Translations under genes and position numbers: made by a program
Shown: piece by piece, positions 51,483 to 61,051 of the stretch
How positions within the stretch are numbered: position 1 is the stretch's first letter
How the letters are laid out: every line of letters begins with the position of its first letter
The notes under the pieces: generated by a model
Told to the model about the DNA's origin: nothing
The model's database searches: none
Seen by the model: only the letters and a program-made list of their open reading frames with translations
Assembly (NCBI GenBank): GCA_035506135.1
Contig: DATJPY010000112.1
Location: 62,001 to 126,000, forward strand
From: DATJPY01 sp035506135
Lineage (GTDB): Bacteria; Myxococcota_A; UBA9160; PR03
Direction of reading: 5' to 3'
Length of the DNA: 64,000 nt

Positions 51483-52496
51483 ATGGCGGAGACCACGCCG
51501 CCGGGCCTCGCGACGACTGCCCCCGCGACGCGCCCGGTCGCCCCGGCGCCCGAGGCCGGCGCGACGTTCGCCGAGAGCCTGGCCGGAACGCCCCTCACCG
51601 TGCGGGCGCTGCTCGAGTCGGGCGCCCACTTCGGACATCAGACGCACCGCTGGAACCCGAAGATGAAGCCCTTCATCTTCGGCGAGCGCAACGGCGTGCA
51701 CATCCTCGATCTCGACCAGACGCTGGTGCGCTTCCGCGAGGCGCTCGAGTTCGTCCGCGAGACGGCTGCGGCCGGCGGCAAGGTGTTGTTCGTCGGGACC
51801 AAGCGGCAGGCGCAGGCGCCGGTGCAGCTCGAATCCGCGCGCGCCGCCCAGCTCTACGTGAACAACCGCTGGCTCGGCGGCACGCTCACCAACTTCCGCA
51901 CCGTGCGGAAGTCGCTCGATCGGTTCAAGGAGCTGCTGGCGACCCTCGAGGACGCCGAGAAGAGCGCCGAGCTCTCCAAGAAGGAGCGCTCGAGCATGAC
52001 GCGCGAGGTCGAGCGCTACCGCAAGGGGCTCGATGGCCTGCGCGAGATGTCCAAGCTCCCGGCGGCGCTCTTCGTGGTCGACGTGCGGCGCGAGCACATC
52101 GCGGTGGCGGAGGCGCAGCGGCTCGGGATCCCGATCGTGGCGGTGGTCGACAGCAACTGCGACCCCGACGAGATCGACTTCGCCATCCCCGCGAACGACG
52201 ACGCGACGCGCGCCATCCAGCTCTACTGCGCGCAGGTCGCCGACGCCTGCCTCGAGGGCGCAGCGCTGCACGAGGAGCGCGTGCGCACGGAAGCGGTCAG
52301 CGAGTCGACCGGCCGCCGCGCCGAGGAGGCCTCGGCGCCGGGGACTGGCCGCGTCGTGGTCGAGATCAAGCAGCCGCCGCGTCGGGGTCGCGGCGCGACG
52401 CGCGGCCCGCGCAGCGGGCAGACCCGCAGCGCCGGCGGCGAGCCGAACGAGGTGGCCGCCGCGCCGGCGCCCGAGACGGAAGGGGGCGAGAGCTGA
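51483..52496 (+). CDS. rpsB: 30S ribosomal protein S2 (extended)
   Basis: The core (about residues 37-265) is S2: LLESGAHFGHQTHRWNPKMK, GTKRQAQ, NNRWLGGTLTNF, VVDVRREHIAVAEAQRLGIP and DSNCDPDEIDFAIPANDDA. The 337-residue chain is longer than the usual 230-260 because of a Pro/Ala/Thr-rich N-terminal tail of about 35 residues and a C-terminal tail of about 70 residues with an Arg/Gly patch (PPRRGRGATRGPRSGQ). Both tails are low-complexity. AAGGAGA precedes the ATG, and the stop overlaps the tsf start (TGATG). Confidence 0.94.
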   Translation: MAETTPPGLATTAPATRPVAPAPEAGATFAESLAGTPLTVRALLESGAHFGHQTHRWNPKMKPFIFGERNGVHILDLDQTLVRFREALEFVRETAAAGGKVLFVGTKRQAQAPVQLESARAAQLYVNNRWLGGTLTNFRTVRKSLDRFKELLATLEDAEKSAELSKKERSSMTREVERYRKGLDGLREMSKLPAALFVVDVRREHIAVAEAQRLGIPIVAVVDSNCDPDEIDFAIPANDDATRAIQLYCAQVADACLEGAALHEERVRTEAVSESTGRRAEEASAPGTGRVVVEIKQPPRRGRGATRGPRSGQTRSAGGEPNEVAAAPAPETEGGES

Positions 52497-53368
52497 TGGC
52501 CGAGGTCCCTGCGACCGCGGTGAAGGACCTGCGCGAGCGGACCGGCGCCGGCATGATGGACTGCAAGAAGGCGCTGGCCGAGTCGAAGGGCGATCTCGAC
52601 CGCGCCGTCGCGCTCCTGCGCGAGCGCGGGCTCGCGAAGGCCGCCCGCCGCGAGGGACGCACGACGGTGGAGGGCACCGTCGCGATGGCGCTCGGCGGCG
52701 ACCGCGGTGCGCTGGTCGAGCTCGGCTGCGAGACCGACTTCGTGGCCCGCACGGCCGACTTCCAGGCGCTCGCCGCGCAGCTCGCGCAGCAGGTGGCCGG
52801 GGACGCCCAGCTCACCACGCCCGAGGCACTGGCGGCCGCCCGCCTGGGCGGCGAGCCGGTCGCCGAGCGGGTCCAGGCGCTGGCCGGCAAGCTCGGCGAG
52901 CACCTGGCCGTGAAGCGGGTGGCGCGGCTCGAGGTGCCGGGCGGCCGGGTCGGCGGCTACGTCCACGCGGGCGGGAAGCTCGGCGTGCTGGTGGCGCTCC
53001 GCACCGCGGCGCGTGGCGAACGCCTCGACGCGCTCGCCAAGGATCTCGCGATGCACGTGGCCGCGGCCGACCCCTCGCCGGTGGCGGTGGAGCGCTCCGG
53101 CGTGCCGGCCGAGCTCGTGGCGCGCGAGCGCGAAGTGTTCGCCAAGCAGGCGGCGCAGACCGGCAAGCCCGAGAAGGTGATCGAGAAGATCGTCGAGGGG
53201 CGCGTCGCCAAGTTCTACGCGGAGGTGTGTCTCCTCGAGCAGCCGTTCGTGAAGGATCCCGATCACAGCGTGGGCGCGATGCTCGCGCAGGCCGCGAAGG
53301 AGCTGGGCGGCGACGTGGCCGTGGCCGGCTTCGTGCGCTTCCGACTGGGGGCGACGGGAGAGGCGTGA
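52496..53368 (+). CDS. tsf: Translation elongation factor Ts
   Basis: The 290-residue protein starts with the EF-Ts signature VKDLRERTGAGMMDCKKALA and has LVELGCETDFVARTADF, the Asp-Phe contact to EF-Tu. The C-terminal repeat (VHAGGKLGVLVAL; KFYAEVCLLEQPFVKD) is intact. It exchanges GDP for GTP on EF-Tu. Overlaps join it to rpsB on one side and pyrH on the other. Confidence 0.96.
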   Translation: MAEVPATAVKDLRERTGAGMMDCKKALAESKGDLDRAVALLRERGLAKAARREGRTTVEGTVAMALGGDRGALVELGCETDFVARTADFQALAAQLAQQVAGDAQLTTPEALAAARLGGEPVAERVQALAGKLGEHLAVKRVARLEVPGGRVGGYVHAGGKLGVLVALRTAARGERLDALAKDLAMHVAAADPSPVAVERSGVPAELVAREREVFAKQAAQTGKPEKVIEKIVEGRVAKFYAEVCLLEQPFVKDPDHSVGAMLAQAAKELGGDVAVAGFVRFRLGATGEA

Positions 53369-54078
53369 AGGCGGAGTATCGGCGGGTCGTGATCAAGCTC
53401 TCCGGCGAGGGGCTCGCCGGGGAGAACGGCTTCGGGATCTCGCCGGCCGTGATCCGGGGCGTCGCCGAGCAGATCCGCGAGGTCCACGGCCTCGGCGTCC
53501 AGATCGGCATCGTGATCGGGGGTGGCAACATCATCCGCGGCGTGAGCGCGGCGTCGCAGGGCATGGACCGGGCGACCGCCGACTACATGGGCATGATGGC
53601 CGGCATCATGAACTCGGTCGCGCTGCAGGACGCCCTCGAGAAGGAGGACGTGCCGACGCGGGTCTTGTCGGCGCTCGAGATCAAAGAGGTCGCCGAGCCG
53701 TACATCCGGCGGCGCGCGATGCGCCACCTCGAGAAGGGCCGCATCGTGATCTTCGCCGCGGGCACGGGCAACCCGTACTTCACCACCGACACCGCGGCGG
53801 CGCTGCGCGCCGCCGAGATCCACGCCGACCTGATCATGAAGGCGACGCGGGTCGACGGCGTGTACAGCGCCGACCCCGAGACGCATCCGGACGCGCAGCG
53901 CTTCGACCGGCTCCGCTACGAGGAGGCGATCCAGCGCAACTTGCGCTTCATGGATCAGACGGCGCTCCAGCTCTGCCGCGAGAACGCGGTGCCGATCGTC
54001 GTGTTCGACATGACGGTGTCGGGAAACATCCGCAAGGTGGTGTGCGGGGAGCGCGTCGGCACGCTGGTCTCGGAGTGA
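53365..54078 (+). CDS. pyrH: UMP kinase
   Basis: The 237-residue protein has KLSGEGLAGENGFG, VIGGGNIIRG and TTDTAAALRAAEIHADLIMK, typical of bacterial hexameric UMP kinase. It phosphorylates UMP to UDP. The GTG overlaps the tsf stop (GTGA). Its place between tsf and frr is the standard order. Confidence 0.96.
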   Translation: MKAEYRRVVIKLSGEGLAGENGFGISPAVIRGVAEQIREVHGLGVQIGIVIGGGNIIRGVSAASQGMDRATADYMGMMAGIMNSVALQDALEKEDVPTRVLSALEIKEVAEPYIRRRAMRHLEKGRIVIFAAGTGNPYFTTDTAAALRAAEIHADLIMKATRVDGVYSADPETHPDAQRFDRLRYEEAIQRNLRFMDQTALQLCRENAVPIVVFDMTVSGNIRKVVCGERVGTLVSE

Positions 54079-54091
54079 GGCGGGAGGAGCC

Positions 54092-54655
54092 ATGGGCAAG
54101 GAGGAGCGGGTGGTCACCGCCGCGCGCGAGGCGATGGAGCGCTCGGTCCATCACCTGAAGGACGACCTGCGCAAGGTCCGCACCGGCCGGGCCAACACGG
54201 CGCTGCTCGACGGCGTGCGCGTCGACTACTACGGCACCCCGACCCCGCTCCCGCAGCTCGCGAACCTGACCGCACCCGATCCGAGACTCATCGTGGTGTC
54301 CCCCTACGACAAGGGCGCGCTGCAGGCGATCGAGAAGGCGATCCAGGCCTCGGACCTCGGCTTCACGCCGTCGAACGACGGCAAGCTGATCCGGATCCCG
54401 ATCCCGCCGCTCACCGAGCAGCGCCGCAAGGACCTGGTGAAGCACGTGAAGAAGCAGGCCGAGCACCACAAGCTCGGCGTGCGCGAGGCGCGCCGCGAGG
54501 CGCTCGCGCAGGTGAAGCAGCTCGAGGCGGACGGCGAGCTGCCGAGCGACGACCGCCACCGCGTCGAGAAGAAGATCCAGGACCTCACCGACGAGCACGT
54601 CAAGCAGATCGATGGGCAGGCCGACCAGAAGGAGCAGGAGATCCTGCAGGTCTAG
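54092..54655 (+). CDS. frr: Ribosome recycling factor
   Basis: The 187-residue protein shows the RRF pattern: HHLKDDLRKVRTGRANTALL, YYGTPTPLPQLANLTAPDPR, and a C-terminal EKKIQDLTDEHVKQIDG helix. It splits ribosomes after termination together with EF-G. GGGAGGAG lies before the ATG, 13 bp after pyrH. uppS starts 2 bp after its stop. Confidence 0.97.
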   Translation: MGKEERVVTAAREAMERSVHHLKDDLRKVRTGRANTALLDGVRVDYYGTPTPLPQLANLTAPDPRLIVVSPYDKGALQAIEKAIQASDLGFTPSNDGKLIRIPIPPLTEQRRKDLVKHVKKQAEHHKLGVREARREALAQVKQLEADGELPSDDRHRVEKKIQDLTDEHVKQIDGQADQKEQEILQV

Positions 54656-54657
54656 CG

Positions 54658-55416
54658 ATGCACGAACGGCGCATCCGATCCGACGCGCTCCCGCGCCACG
54701 TCGCCGTGATCATGGACGGCAACGGGCGCTGGGCCGAGCGCCGCGGACTCGACCGGATCGAGGGACACCGCGCGGGCATCGAGGCGGTGCGGGCGGTGGT
54801 GCGGGCGGCCCACGAGCTCGGCGTGCGCCAGCTCACGCTGTACGCCTTCTCCACCGAGAACTGGAGCCGGCCGCGCGGCGAGGTGGACGAGCTGATGCGC
54901 CTCCTCGAGCGCTACCTCGAGAGCGAGCTCGAGGAGGTCGAGCGCAACCGCATCCGGGTGCGCGCGATCGGGCGCCTGGAGCGGCTTCCGGATGCGGCGC
55001 GCGCCAAGCTCGACGAGGCGCTGCGCCGGACCCGCGACAACGACGAGATGGACCTGGTGTTCGCGCTCTCCTACGGCGGGCGCACCGAGATCGTCGACGC
55101 CGCGCGCCGGCTGGCGCGCGACGTCGAGCAGGGCAAGCTGGATCCGGAGGCGATCGACGAGAAGCTCTTCGCCTCCTGTCTGTACGATCCAGAGCTCTCG
55201 GAGCCGGATCTCCTGATCCGCACCGGCGGCGAGTCGCGCGTGTCGAACTTCCTGCTCTGGCAGATCGCCTACGCGGAGATCCATGTGACCGAGGTGATGT
55301 GGCCGGACTTCCGCAAGGGCGATCTGGTCGAGGCGATCCTCGCCTATCAGGGCCGCGAGCGGCGCTACGGGCTCACCTCGGCGCAGGTGCGGACCCGGCC
55401 GGAGCCGGGCTCGTGA
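54658..55416 (+). CDS. uppS: Undecaprenyl diphosphate synthase
   Basis: The 252-residue protein contains VIMDGNGRWAERRGL with the catalytic Asp, GHRAGIEAVR, LYAFSTENWSRP and RTGGESRVSNFLLWQIAYAE. It builds the C55 lipid carrier for peptidoglycan. It lies between frr and dxr. The gene that usually follows, cdsA, is missing, and the dxr GTG overlaps this stop directly. Confidence 0.96.
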   Translation: MHERRIRSDALPRHVAVIMDGNGRWAERRGLDRIEGHRAGIEAVRAVVRAAHELGVRQLTLYAFSTENWSRPRGEVDELMRLLERYLESELEEVERNRIRVRAIGRLERLPDAARAKLDEALRRTRDNDEMDLVFALSYGGRTEIVDAARRLARDVEQGKLDPEAIDEKLFASCLYDPELSEPDLLIRTGGESRVSNFLLWQIAYAEIHVTEVMWPDFRKGDLVEAILAYQGRERRYGLTSAQVRTRPEPGS

Positions 55417-56603
55417 GCGGCGCGCGCTCCTCTCCGAAGCGGCTCGCGGTGCTCGGTGCGACGGGCAGCGTGGGCGAGCAGGCGCTCGCGGTGGCGGCCG
55501 CGTTTCCGGAGCGCTTCTCCGTGGTCGCGCTGGCGGCGGGCCGCCGCGTGGCGAAGCTCGCCGAGCAGGTGCGGCGCTTCCGTCCCGCCCTGGTGTCGGT
55601 GGCCGACGCCGAGGTGGCGCGCGAGCTCGCCGCTGCGCTCGGTCCCGGGGCCCCGCGCATCCGCTGGGGCGATGCGGGCCTCGCGGAGGTTGCCGCGCAC
55701 GACGCCGACCTCGTCGTCTCCGCCCTGGTGGGCGCGCTCGGCCTGGCGCCCACGCTGGCCGCGATCCGCGCCGGCCGCGACATCGCGCTCGCCAACAAGG
55801 AGGTGCTGGTGATGGCCGGCGCCCTCGTGCTGCGCGAGGCGCGCGCGCACGGCGTGCGGCTCCTGCCGGTGGACAGCGAGCACAGCGCGATCTTCCAGGC
55901 GCTGGCGGGCCAGCGGCCCGAGGATCTGGCGCGCATCGTGCTGACGGCGTCGGGCGGACCCTTCCGGAGCTGGCCCGCGGAGCGCATCGCGGCGGCGAGC
56001 GTCGAGCAGGCGCTGGCACACCCGAAGTGGGTGATGGGCCCGAAGATCACGATCGACTCGGCGACGCTGATGAACAAGGGGCTCGAGGTGATCGAGGCGC
56101 GCTGGCTGTTCGACGTCGGACCCGAGCGGGTGGAGGTGCTGGTGCATCCGCAGTCGGTCGTGCACTCGCTCGTCGAGATGCGCGACGGCTCCTGGCTCGC
56201 GCAGCTCGGCGTGCCCGACATGCGGGTTCCGATCGCGGTGGCGCTGGCCCATCCGGAGCGCCTCCCGCTGCTGGATGGCGGGCTCGAGCGACTCGACCTC
56301 GCCGCCCTCGGCCGCCTCGAGTTCGAGGCGCCCGATCCGGCGCGCTTCCCGTGCCTGGGGCTCGCCTACTCGGCGCTCGCATCCGACGAGGCAGCGCCCG
56401 CCGTACTCAATGCGGCCAACGAGGAGGCGGTGGCCGCCTTCCTGGCCGGGCGGATCCCGTTCCCGGCGATCGCCGAGATCAACGCCGACGTGCTGGGTGC
56501 CCATCGCGCCGGGGGCACGCTGCGCGACCTGCGCGACGTCCTGGACGTCGATGCGTGGTCGCGGGCGCGGGCCGGCGAGCGGCTGGCGGGGAGGGCCGCG
56601 TGA
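55413..56603 (+). CDS. dxr: 1-deoxy-D-xylulose 5-phosphate reductoisomerase
   Basis: The 396-residue protein has the NADPH motif GATGSVGEQAL, ALANKEVLVMAG, the metal-binding DSEHSAIFQ, TASGGPFR and KITIDSATLMNKGLE. It makes MEP, committing carbon to isoprenoids, which supply UppS next door. The GTG overlaps uppS, and the stop overlaps the rseP GTG. Confidence 0.96.
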   Translation: MSGARSSPKRLAVLGATGSVGEQALAVAAAFPERFSVVALAAGRRVAKLAEQVRRFRPALVSVADAEVARELAAALGPGAPRIRWGDAGLAEVAAHDADLVVSALVGALGLAPTLAAIRAGRDIALANKEVLVMAGALVLREARAHGVRLLPVDSEHSAIFQALAGQRPEDLARIVLTASGGPFRSWPAERIAAASVEQALAHPKWVMGPKITIDSATLMNKGLEVIEARWLFDVGPERVEVLVHPQSVVHSLVEMRDGSWLAQLGVPDMRVPIAVALAHPERLPLLDGGLERLDLAALGRLEFEAPDPARFPCLGLAYSALASDEAAPAVLNAANEEAVAAFLAGRIPFPAIAEINADVLGAHRAGGTLRDLRDVLDVDAWSRARAGERLAGRAA

Positions 56604-58291
56604 GCGCGCTGTCGTTCGTATTCGCGTTCGTGCTGATGCTCGGCGTGCTGATCTTCGTGCACGAGCTCGGACACTTCCTGGTGGCGAAGCTGTGCGGCGT
56701 GCGCGTGCTCCGCTTCTCGCTGGGCTTCGGCCCGCCGATCGGGATCGGGCGCTGGCGCCTGGCCTTCCGCCGCGGCGATACCGAGTACGTCGCCGCGTGG
56801 TTCCCGCTCGGCGGCTACGTGAAGATGCTCGGCGAGAGCGTCGAGGGGGAGGGCGACGCCCAGCCCGAGGAGCCGATCCCCGACCCGGAGCGCGCGTTCA
56901 ACCGCAAGCCGGTCTGGCAGCGCCTGCTCATCCTGTGCGCGGGACCGGGCATGAACCTGCTCCTGCCGGTCGGGATCTTCGTCGGCGTCCTGATGGTCGG
57001 GATGCCGCGTCCCGCTCCGGTCGTGGGCAGCGTCGAGCCGCTCTCGCCGGCCGAGCGCGCCGGGCTCCTTCCCGGCGATCGGATCCTCGCCGTGTCGGGC
57101 CAGCCCGTGCGCTGGTGGGACGACGTCGAGGAGGCGATCCGCGCCCGCGCGGGCCAGAGCGTCTCGGTGCACTTCGCGCGGGACGGCGCCGAGCGCGACG
57201 TCTCGCTGCCGGTGCAGGCGCGCCCCGGGCTCGATCCCTACGGCTCGCCGACCCAGGTGGGCTGGGTGGGCCTCGGACATCCGCGCCTCGCCGCGGTGGT
57301 GGGGATCCCGGCGGCCGGCCGGCCGGTGTCGGCGACGGAGCTGCGCTCCGGCGACCGCGTCGTCTCCGTCGACGGCGCGCCGGTCGAGGACTGGAACGAG
57401 TTCGCCACGCGCTATGCGGCGGTGCCCTCCGGCGGCCGGGTCCACGTCGAGGTGGAGCGCGACGGCGCCGACGGCGCCGCGCCGACCCGTCACGCCGTCG
57501 ATCTCCCCGCGCTCGGTAGGATCGACGCGCTCGGGGTGGTGCCGGCGACGGTGCTGGTGGCGCAGGTCTCGCCGGACTCTCCGGCCGAGCGCGCCGGGCT
57601 CCGCGCCGGCGACCTGATCGTATCGGTGGACGGCTCGCCGGTCGGCAGCTTCGCGTCCTTCTCCGAGGGTGTCCGCTCGAGCGGCGGGCGCGCGCTCGCG
57701 ATCGCGTATGCGCGCGGCGGCGAGACGCGCGAGCTCCGCATCAAGCCGGAGCTCGTCGACGCCGACACCGGGCTCGGCATTCCCGAGGAGCGCTACCTGA
57801 TCGGCATCACGGCGCACGCGGCGACCCTCTCCGGCGCGGTGGGCGTCGACCAGGAGCTGAACCCGCTGCGCGCGCTGCCGCACGCGGTGGCGATGACCGG
57901 GGAGATCACCAAGGCCTTCGTGGCCGGGCTCGGACGGCTCGCCACCGGCGAGGTGTCGCGCAAGCAGCTCGCCGGCCCGATCGGCATCGCCGAGATCGCG
58001 CACAACGCCTTCGAGCGCGGCTGGCAGGCCTACCTGTCGACCCTGGTCCTGATCAGCGTGAACCTAGCCGTGCTGAACCTGCTGCCGATCCCCGTGCTCG
58101 ACGGAGGCCAGGCGCTGCTGATCCTGATCGAGGGCGTGAAGCGCTCTCCGGTGTCGCTGCGCACGCGCGAGATCGCGCAGCAGATCGGCGTCACCCTCCT
58201 GGTGATGCTGATGGCGCTCGCGTTCTGGAACGACCTCTCCCGCCACTGGGCGCGCTTCGTCGACTGGGTGCGACAGAGCACGGGCCTGTAG
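56600..58291 (+). CDS. rseP: Site-2 protease RseP with three PDZ domains
   Basis: The 563-residue protein has the intramembrane zinc site HELGH in the first helix and LDGGQ in a late helix (NLLPIPVLDGGQALLIL). Between them lie three PDZ-type modules: about 140-225 (SPAERAGLLPGDRILAVSGQ), 235-320 (ELRSGDRVVSVDGAPVEDW) and 315-400 (SPAERAGLRAGDLIVSVDGS). E. coli RseP has two PDZ domains and about 450 residues, so this is a longer form. It cuts anti-sigma factors and cleared signal peptides. The GTG overlaps the dxr stop (GTGA). Confidence 0.9.
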   Translation: MSALSFVFAFVLMLGVLIFVHELGHFLVAKLCGVRVLRFSLGFGPPIGIGRWRLAFRRGDTEYVAAWFPLGGYVKMLGESVEGEGDAQPEEPIPDPERAFNRKPVWQRLLILCAGPGMNLLLPVGIFVGVLMVGMPRPAPVVGSVEPLSPAERAGLLPGDRILAVSGQPVRWWDDVEEAIRARAGQSVSVHFARDGAERDVSLPVQARPGLDPYGSPTQVGWVGLGHPRLAAVVGIPAAGRPVSATELRSGDRVVSVDGAPVEDWNEFATRYAAVPSGGRVHVEVERDGADGAAPTRHAVDLPALGRIDALGVVPATVLVAQVSPDSPAERAGLRAGDLIVSVDGSPVGSFASFSEGVRSSGGRALAIAYARGGETRELRIKPELVDADTGLGIPEERYLIGITAHAATLSGAVGVDQELNPLRALPHAVAMTGEITKAFVAGLGRLATGEVSRKQLAGPIGIAEIAHNAFERGWQAYLSTLVLISVNLAVLNLLPIPVLDGGQALLILIEGVKRSPVSLRTREIAQQIGVTLLVMLMALAFWNDLSRHWARFVDWVRQSTGL

Positions 58292-58295
58292 CCCC

Positions 58296-58988
58296 GTGCT
58301 CCTGCTCGCGCTCGAGACCGCGACCGACGCGGCGAGCGTGGCGCTGCTGCGCGGGGGCGAGCTCGTGGCGGCGCGAACGCTGCGCACCGACCGCCCGGCC
58401 TCCGAGGCGCTGCTGCCCGAGATCCTCGCGTTGCTGGGCGAGCACGGGCTCCCCCCCGCGGCGCTCGACGCGCTCGCGGTGTCGATCGGCCCGGGCTCCT
58501 TCACCGGCCTGCGCGTCGGCGTGGCGACGGCGAAGGGCCTCGCGTTCGGGGCCGGGCGCCGCGTCGCTGCGGTCCCGACGCTGGCGGCGCTCGCTGCCGG
58601 GCAGGGCGCCGAGATCGTGGCGGCCGTGCTCGACGCGCGGCGCGGCGAGGTCTACGCGGCTGCGCATCGCACCGTCGATCCGCTCGCGCCGCCGCTCTGG
58701 GGACCGTGCGTCCTCGATCCCGCTGCGCTCTCGGCGCGGCTCGAGCCGGGGTGGCTCGTCGCGGGAACCGGCGTGCCGCTGGTGACGCAGGCCGTGCGCG
58801 CGCGCTTCGGCACGGCGGTCGAGCTGGTCGGCCCGCCGCGCGCGCAGCCCGACGCGGTCGCGGTGGGTCGGCTCGGAGGCCGCCTCCTGGACGCCGGGGA
58901 AGGCGTCGCGGCGGCCGAGCTGGCCCCGCACTACGTGCGCCGCGCAGAGGCGGAGGTGCGGCGCGGCGGGGCGTCCGGTGGCTTTTGA
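58296..58988 (+). CDS. tsaB: tRNA threonylcarbamoyladenosine biosynthesis protein TsaB
   Basis: The 230-residue protein begins LLLALETATDAASVALLRGG and contains the TsaB pattern SIGPGSFTGLRVGVATAKGLA. It is the non-catalytic partner of TsaD for the t6A modification of tRNAs reading ANN codons. The GTG begins 4 bp after rseP, so it closes the rpsB-to-rseP run. Its TGA stop lies within the -35 box of the next promoter. Confidence 0.93.
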   Translation: MLLLALETATDAASVALLRGGELVAARTLRTDRPASEALLPEILALLGEHGLPPAALDALAVSIGPGSFTGLRVGVATAKGLAFGAGRRVAAVPTLAALAAGQGAEIVAAVLDARRGEVYAAAHRTVDPLAPPLWGPCVLDPAALSARLEPGWLVAGTGVPLVTQAVRARFGTAVELVGPPRAQPDAVAVGRLGGRLLDAGEGVAAAELAPHYVRRAEAEVRRGGASGGF

Positions 58989-59013
58989 CACCCCGCGGAG
59001 GCTCTCGTAACTT
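58985..59013 (+). promoter_or_regulatory. Sigma70-like promoter with a perfect -35 box
   Basis: TTGACA (58985-58990) is the consensus hexamer; TAACTT follows after 17 bp. The tsaB stop codon TGA is inside the -35 box. Transcription near 59020 would leave only about 7 nt before the ATG at 59027. Confidence 0.7.
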
Positions 59014-59026
59014 CGCGTCGGTTCTC

Positions 59027-59284
59027 ATGGAGCCGAGGGACGTCGCGCTGATCGAACGCCTGCTCCCGCAAAGCCCTGAGCTGCGGCGGCTTTGGCAGGA
59101 GCACCAGCGGCTCGATCGGGAGCTCGCGGCACTGCTGGAGCAGCGCTTCCTGACGCCCGAGGAAGAGGAGCGCTCGCAGCAGCTCCGCAAGATCAAGCTC
59201 GCCGGCCGCGATCGCATCGAGGCGATCCTGCGCTCGCACCGCGCGGCGGGTCCGGGCGCCGTCGGCGCCCCCAGCGAACCCTAG
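59027..59284 (+). CDS. DUF465-type small helical protein
   Basis: The 85-residue protein is a helical hairpin: ALIERLLPQSPELRRLWQEH, DRELAALLEQ, then LTPEEEERSQQLRKIKLAGRDRIE. This is the DUF465 (YdcH-like) pattern with the final KxxKLxxKDxIE motif in the form KIKLAGRDRIE. Function is unknown in the family. There is no ribosome site before the ATG, and the promoter lies so close that the mRNA may be almost leaderless. Confidence 0.82.
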   Translation: MEPRDVALIERLLPQSPELRRLWQEHQRLDRELAALLEQRFLTPEEEERSQQLRKIKLAGRDRIEAILRSHRAAGPGAVGAPSEP

Positions 59285-59342
59285 ACGAGCGGCGCGGCAG
59301 GCGGATCGCCCGCCGCGACGGCGAACGGAGACGGCAGACGGC

Positions 59343-60365
<1,023 letters not shown>

Positions 60366-60373
60366 GGGCGCGG

Positions 60374-61051
60374 ATGGCCGAAGCAGGGCGGCAGCCGATC
60401 TTCCGCGAGCGACCGTCGGCGGCGATCGCGCCGGAGGGCTGGCCCTTCGTCGCAGCGGGAGCGGCCGCCACCGCGCTCGCGGCCGCCTTCGGCCCGTTCT
60501 GGCTCGCCGCGACGCTGGGGGCGGTGGCGCTCTTCGTGCTCGCCTTCTTCCGCAACCCGGCGCGCCCCGTCCCGGGAGGCGAGGACGATGTGGTGGCGCC
60601 GGCGGACGGCCGCGTGCTCGCGGTCGACGAGCTCGAGGATGAGCGCGGGCGCAAGGGGCTCCGCATCGGGATCTTCCTCTCGGTGTTCGACGTGCACGTG
60701 AACCGCGCGCCGCTGGCGGGCCGCGTCGTCTCGGTCGAGCGCGCCGGCGCCCGCTTCCTCGCCGCCTACGATCCGCGCGGCGAGCGCGAGAACGTGCGGC
60801 TGCGGATGGAGCTCGAGCGGCCCGACGGCCGGCGTTTCGCGGTCGTGCAGATCACCGGTCTGATCGCCCGGCGCATCGTCTGCCACGCGCAGGTCGGCGA
60901 CTGGCTCGCGCGCGGCGCGCGCTATGGGCTGATCCGCTTCGGCTCGCGCACGGACGTGTGGCTGCCCGCCGGCAGCGAGCCGCTGGTGAAGCGGGGAGAC
61001 CGCGTGCGCGGCGGTGCGAGCCGGATCGCGCGGCTGGTGCAGGCCTCGTGA
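60374..61051 (+). CDS. psd: Phosphatidylserine decarboxylase proenzyme (short type)
   Basis: The 225-residue protein has an N-terminal hydrophobic hairpin (about 24-60), then VVAPADGRVLAVDEL, IFLSVFDVHVNRAPLAG and a self-cleavage Gly-Ser in IRFGSRTDVWLP near the C-terminus, where the pyruvoyl group forms. It converts phosphatidylserine to phosphatidylethanolamine. The ATG is 8 bp after ilvC. The pssA GTG overlaps its stop. Confidence 0.93.
   Translation: MAEAGRQPIFRERPSAAIAPEGWPFVAAGAAATALAAAFGPFWLAATLGAVALFVLAFFRNPARPVPGGEDDVVAPADGRVLAVDELEDERGRKGLRIGIFLSVFDVHVNRAPLAGRVVSVERAGARFLAAYDPRGERENVRLRMELERPDGRRFAVVQITGLIARRIVCHAQVGDWLARGARYGLIRFGSRTDVWLPAGSEPLVKRGDRVRGGASRIARLVQAS

Noticed and set aside
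59285..59342. Branched-chain amino-acid attenuator before ilvC
   Set aside because: The 58-bp gap is too short and has no leader peptide with Leu/Val/Ile codons and no terminator hairpin.
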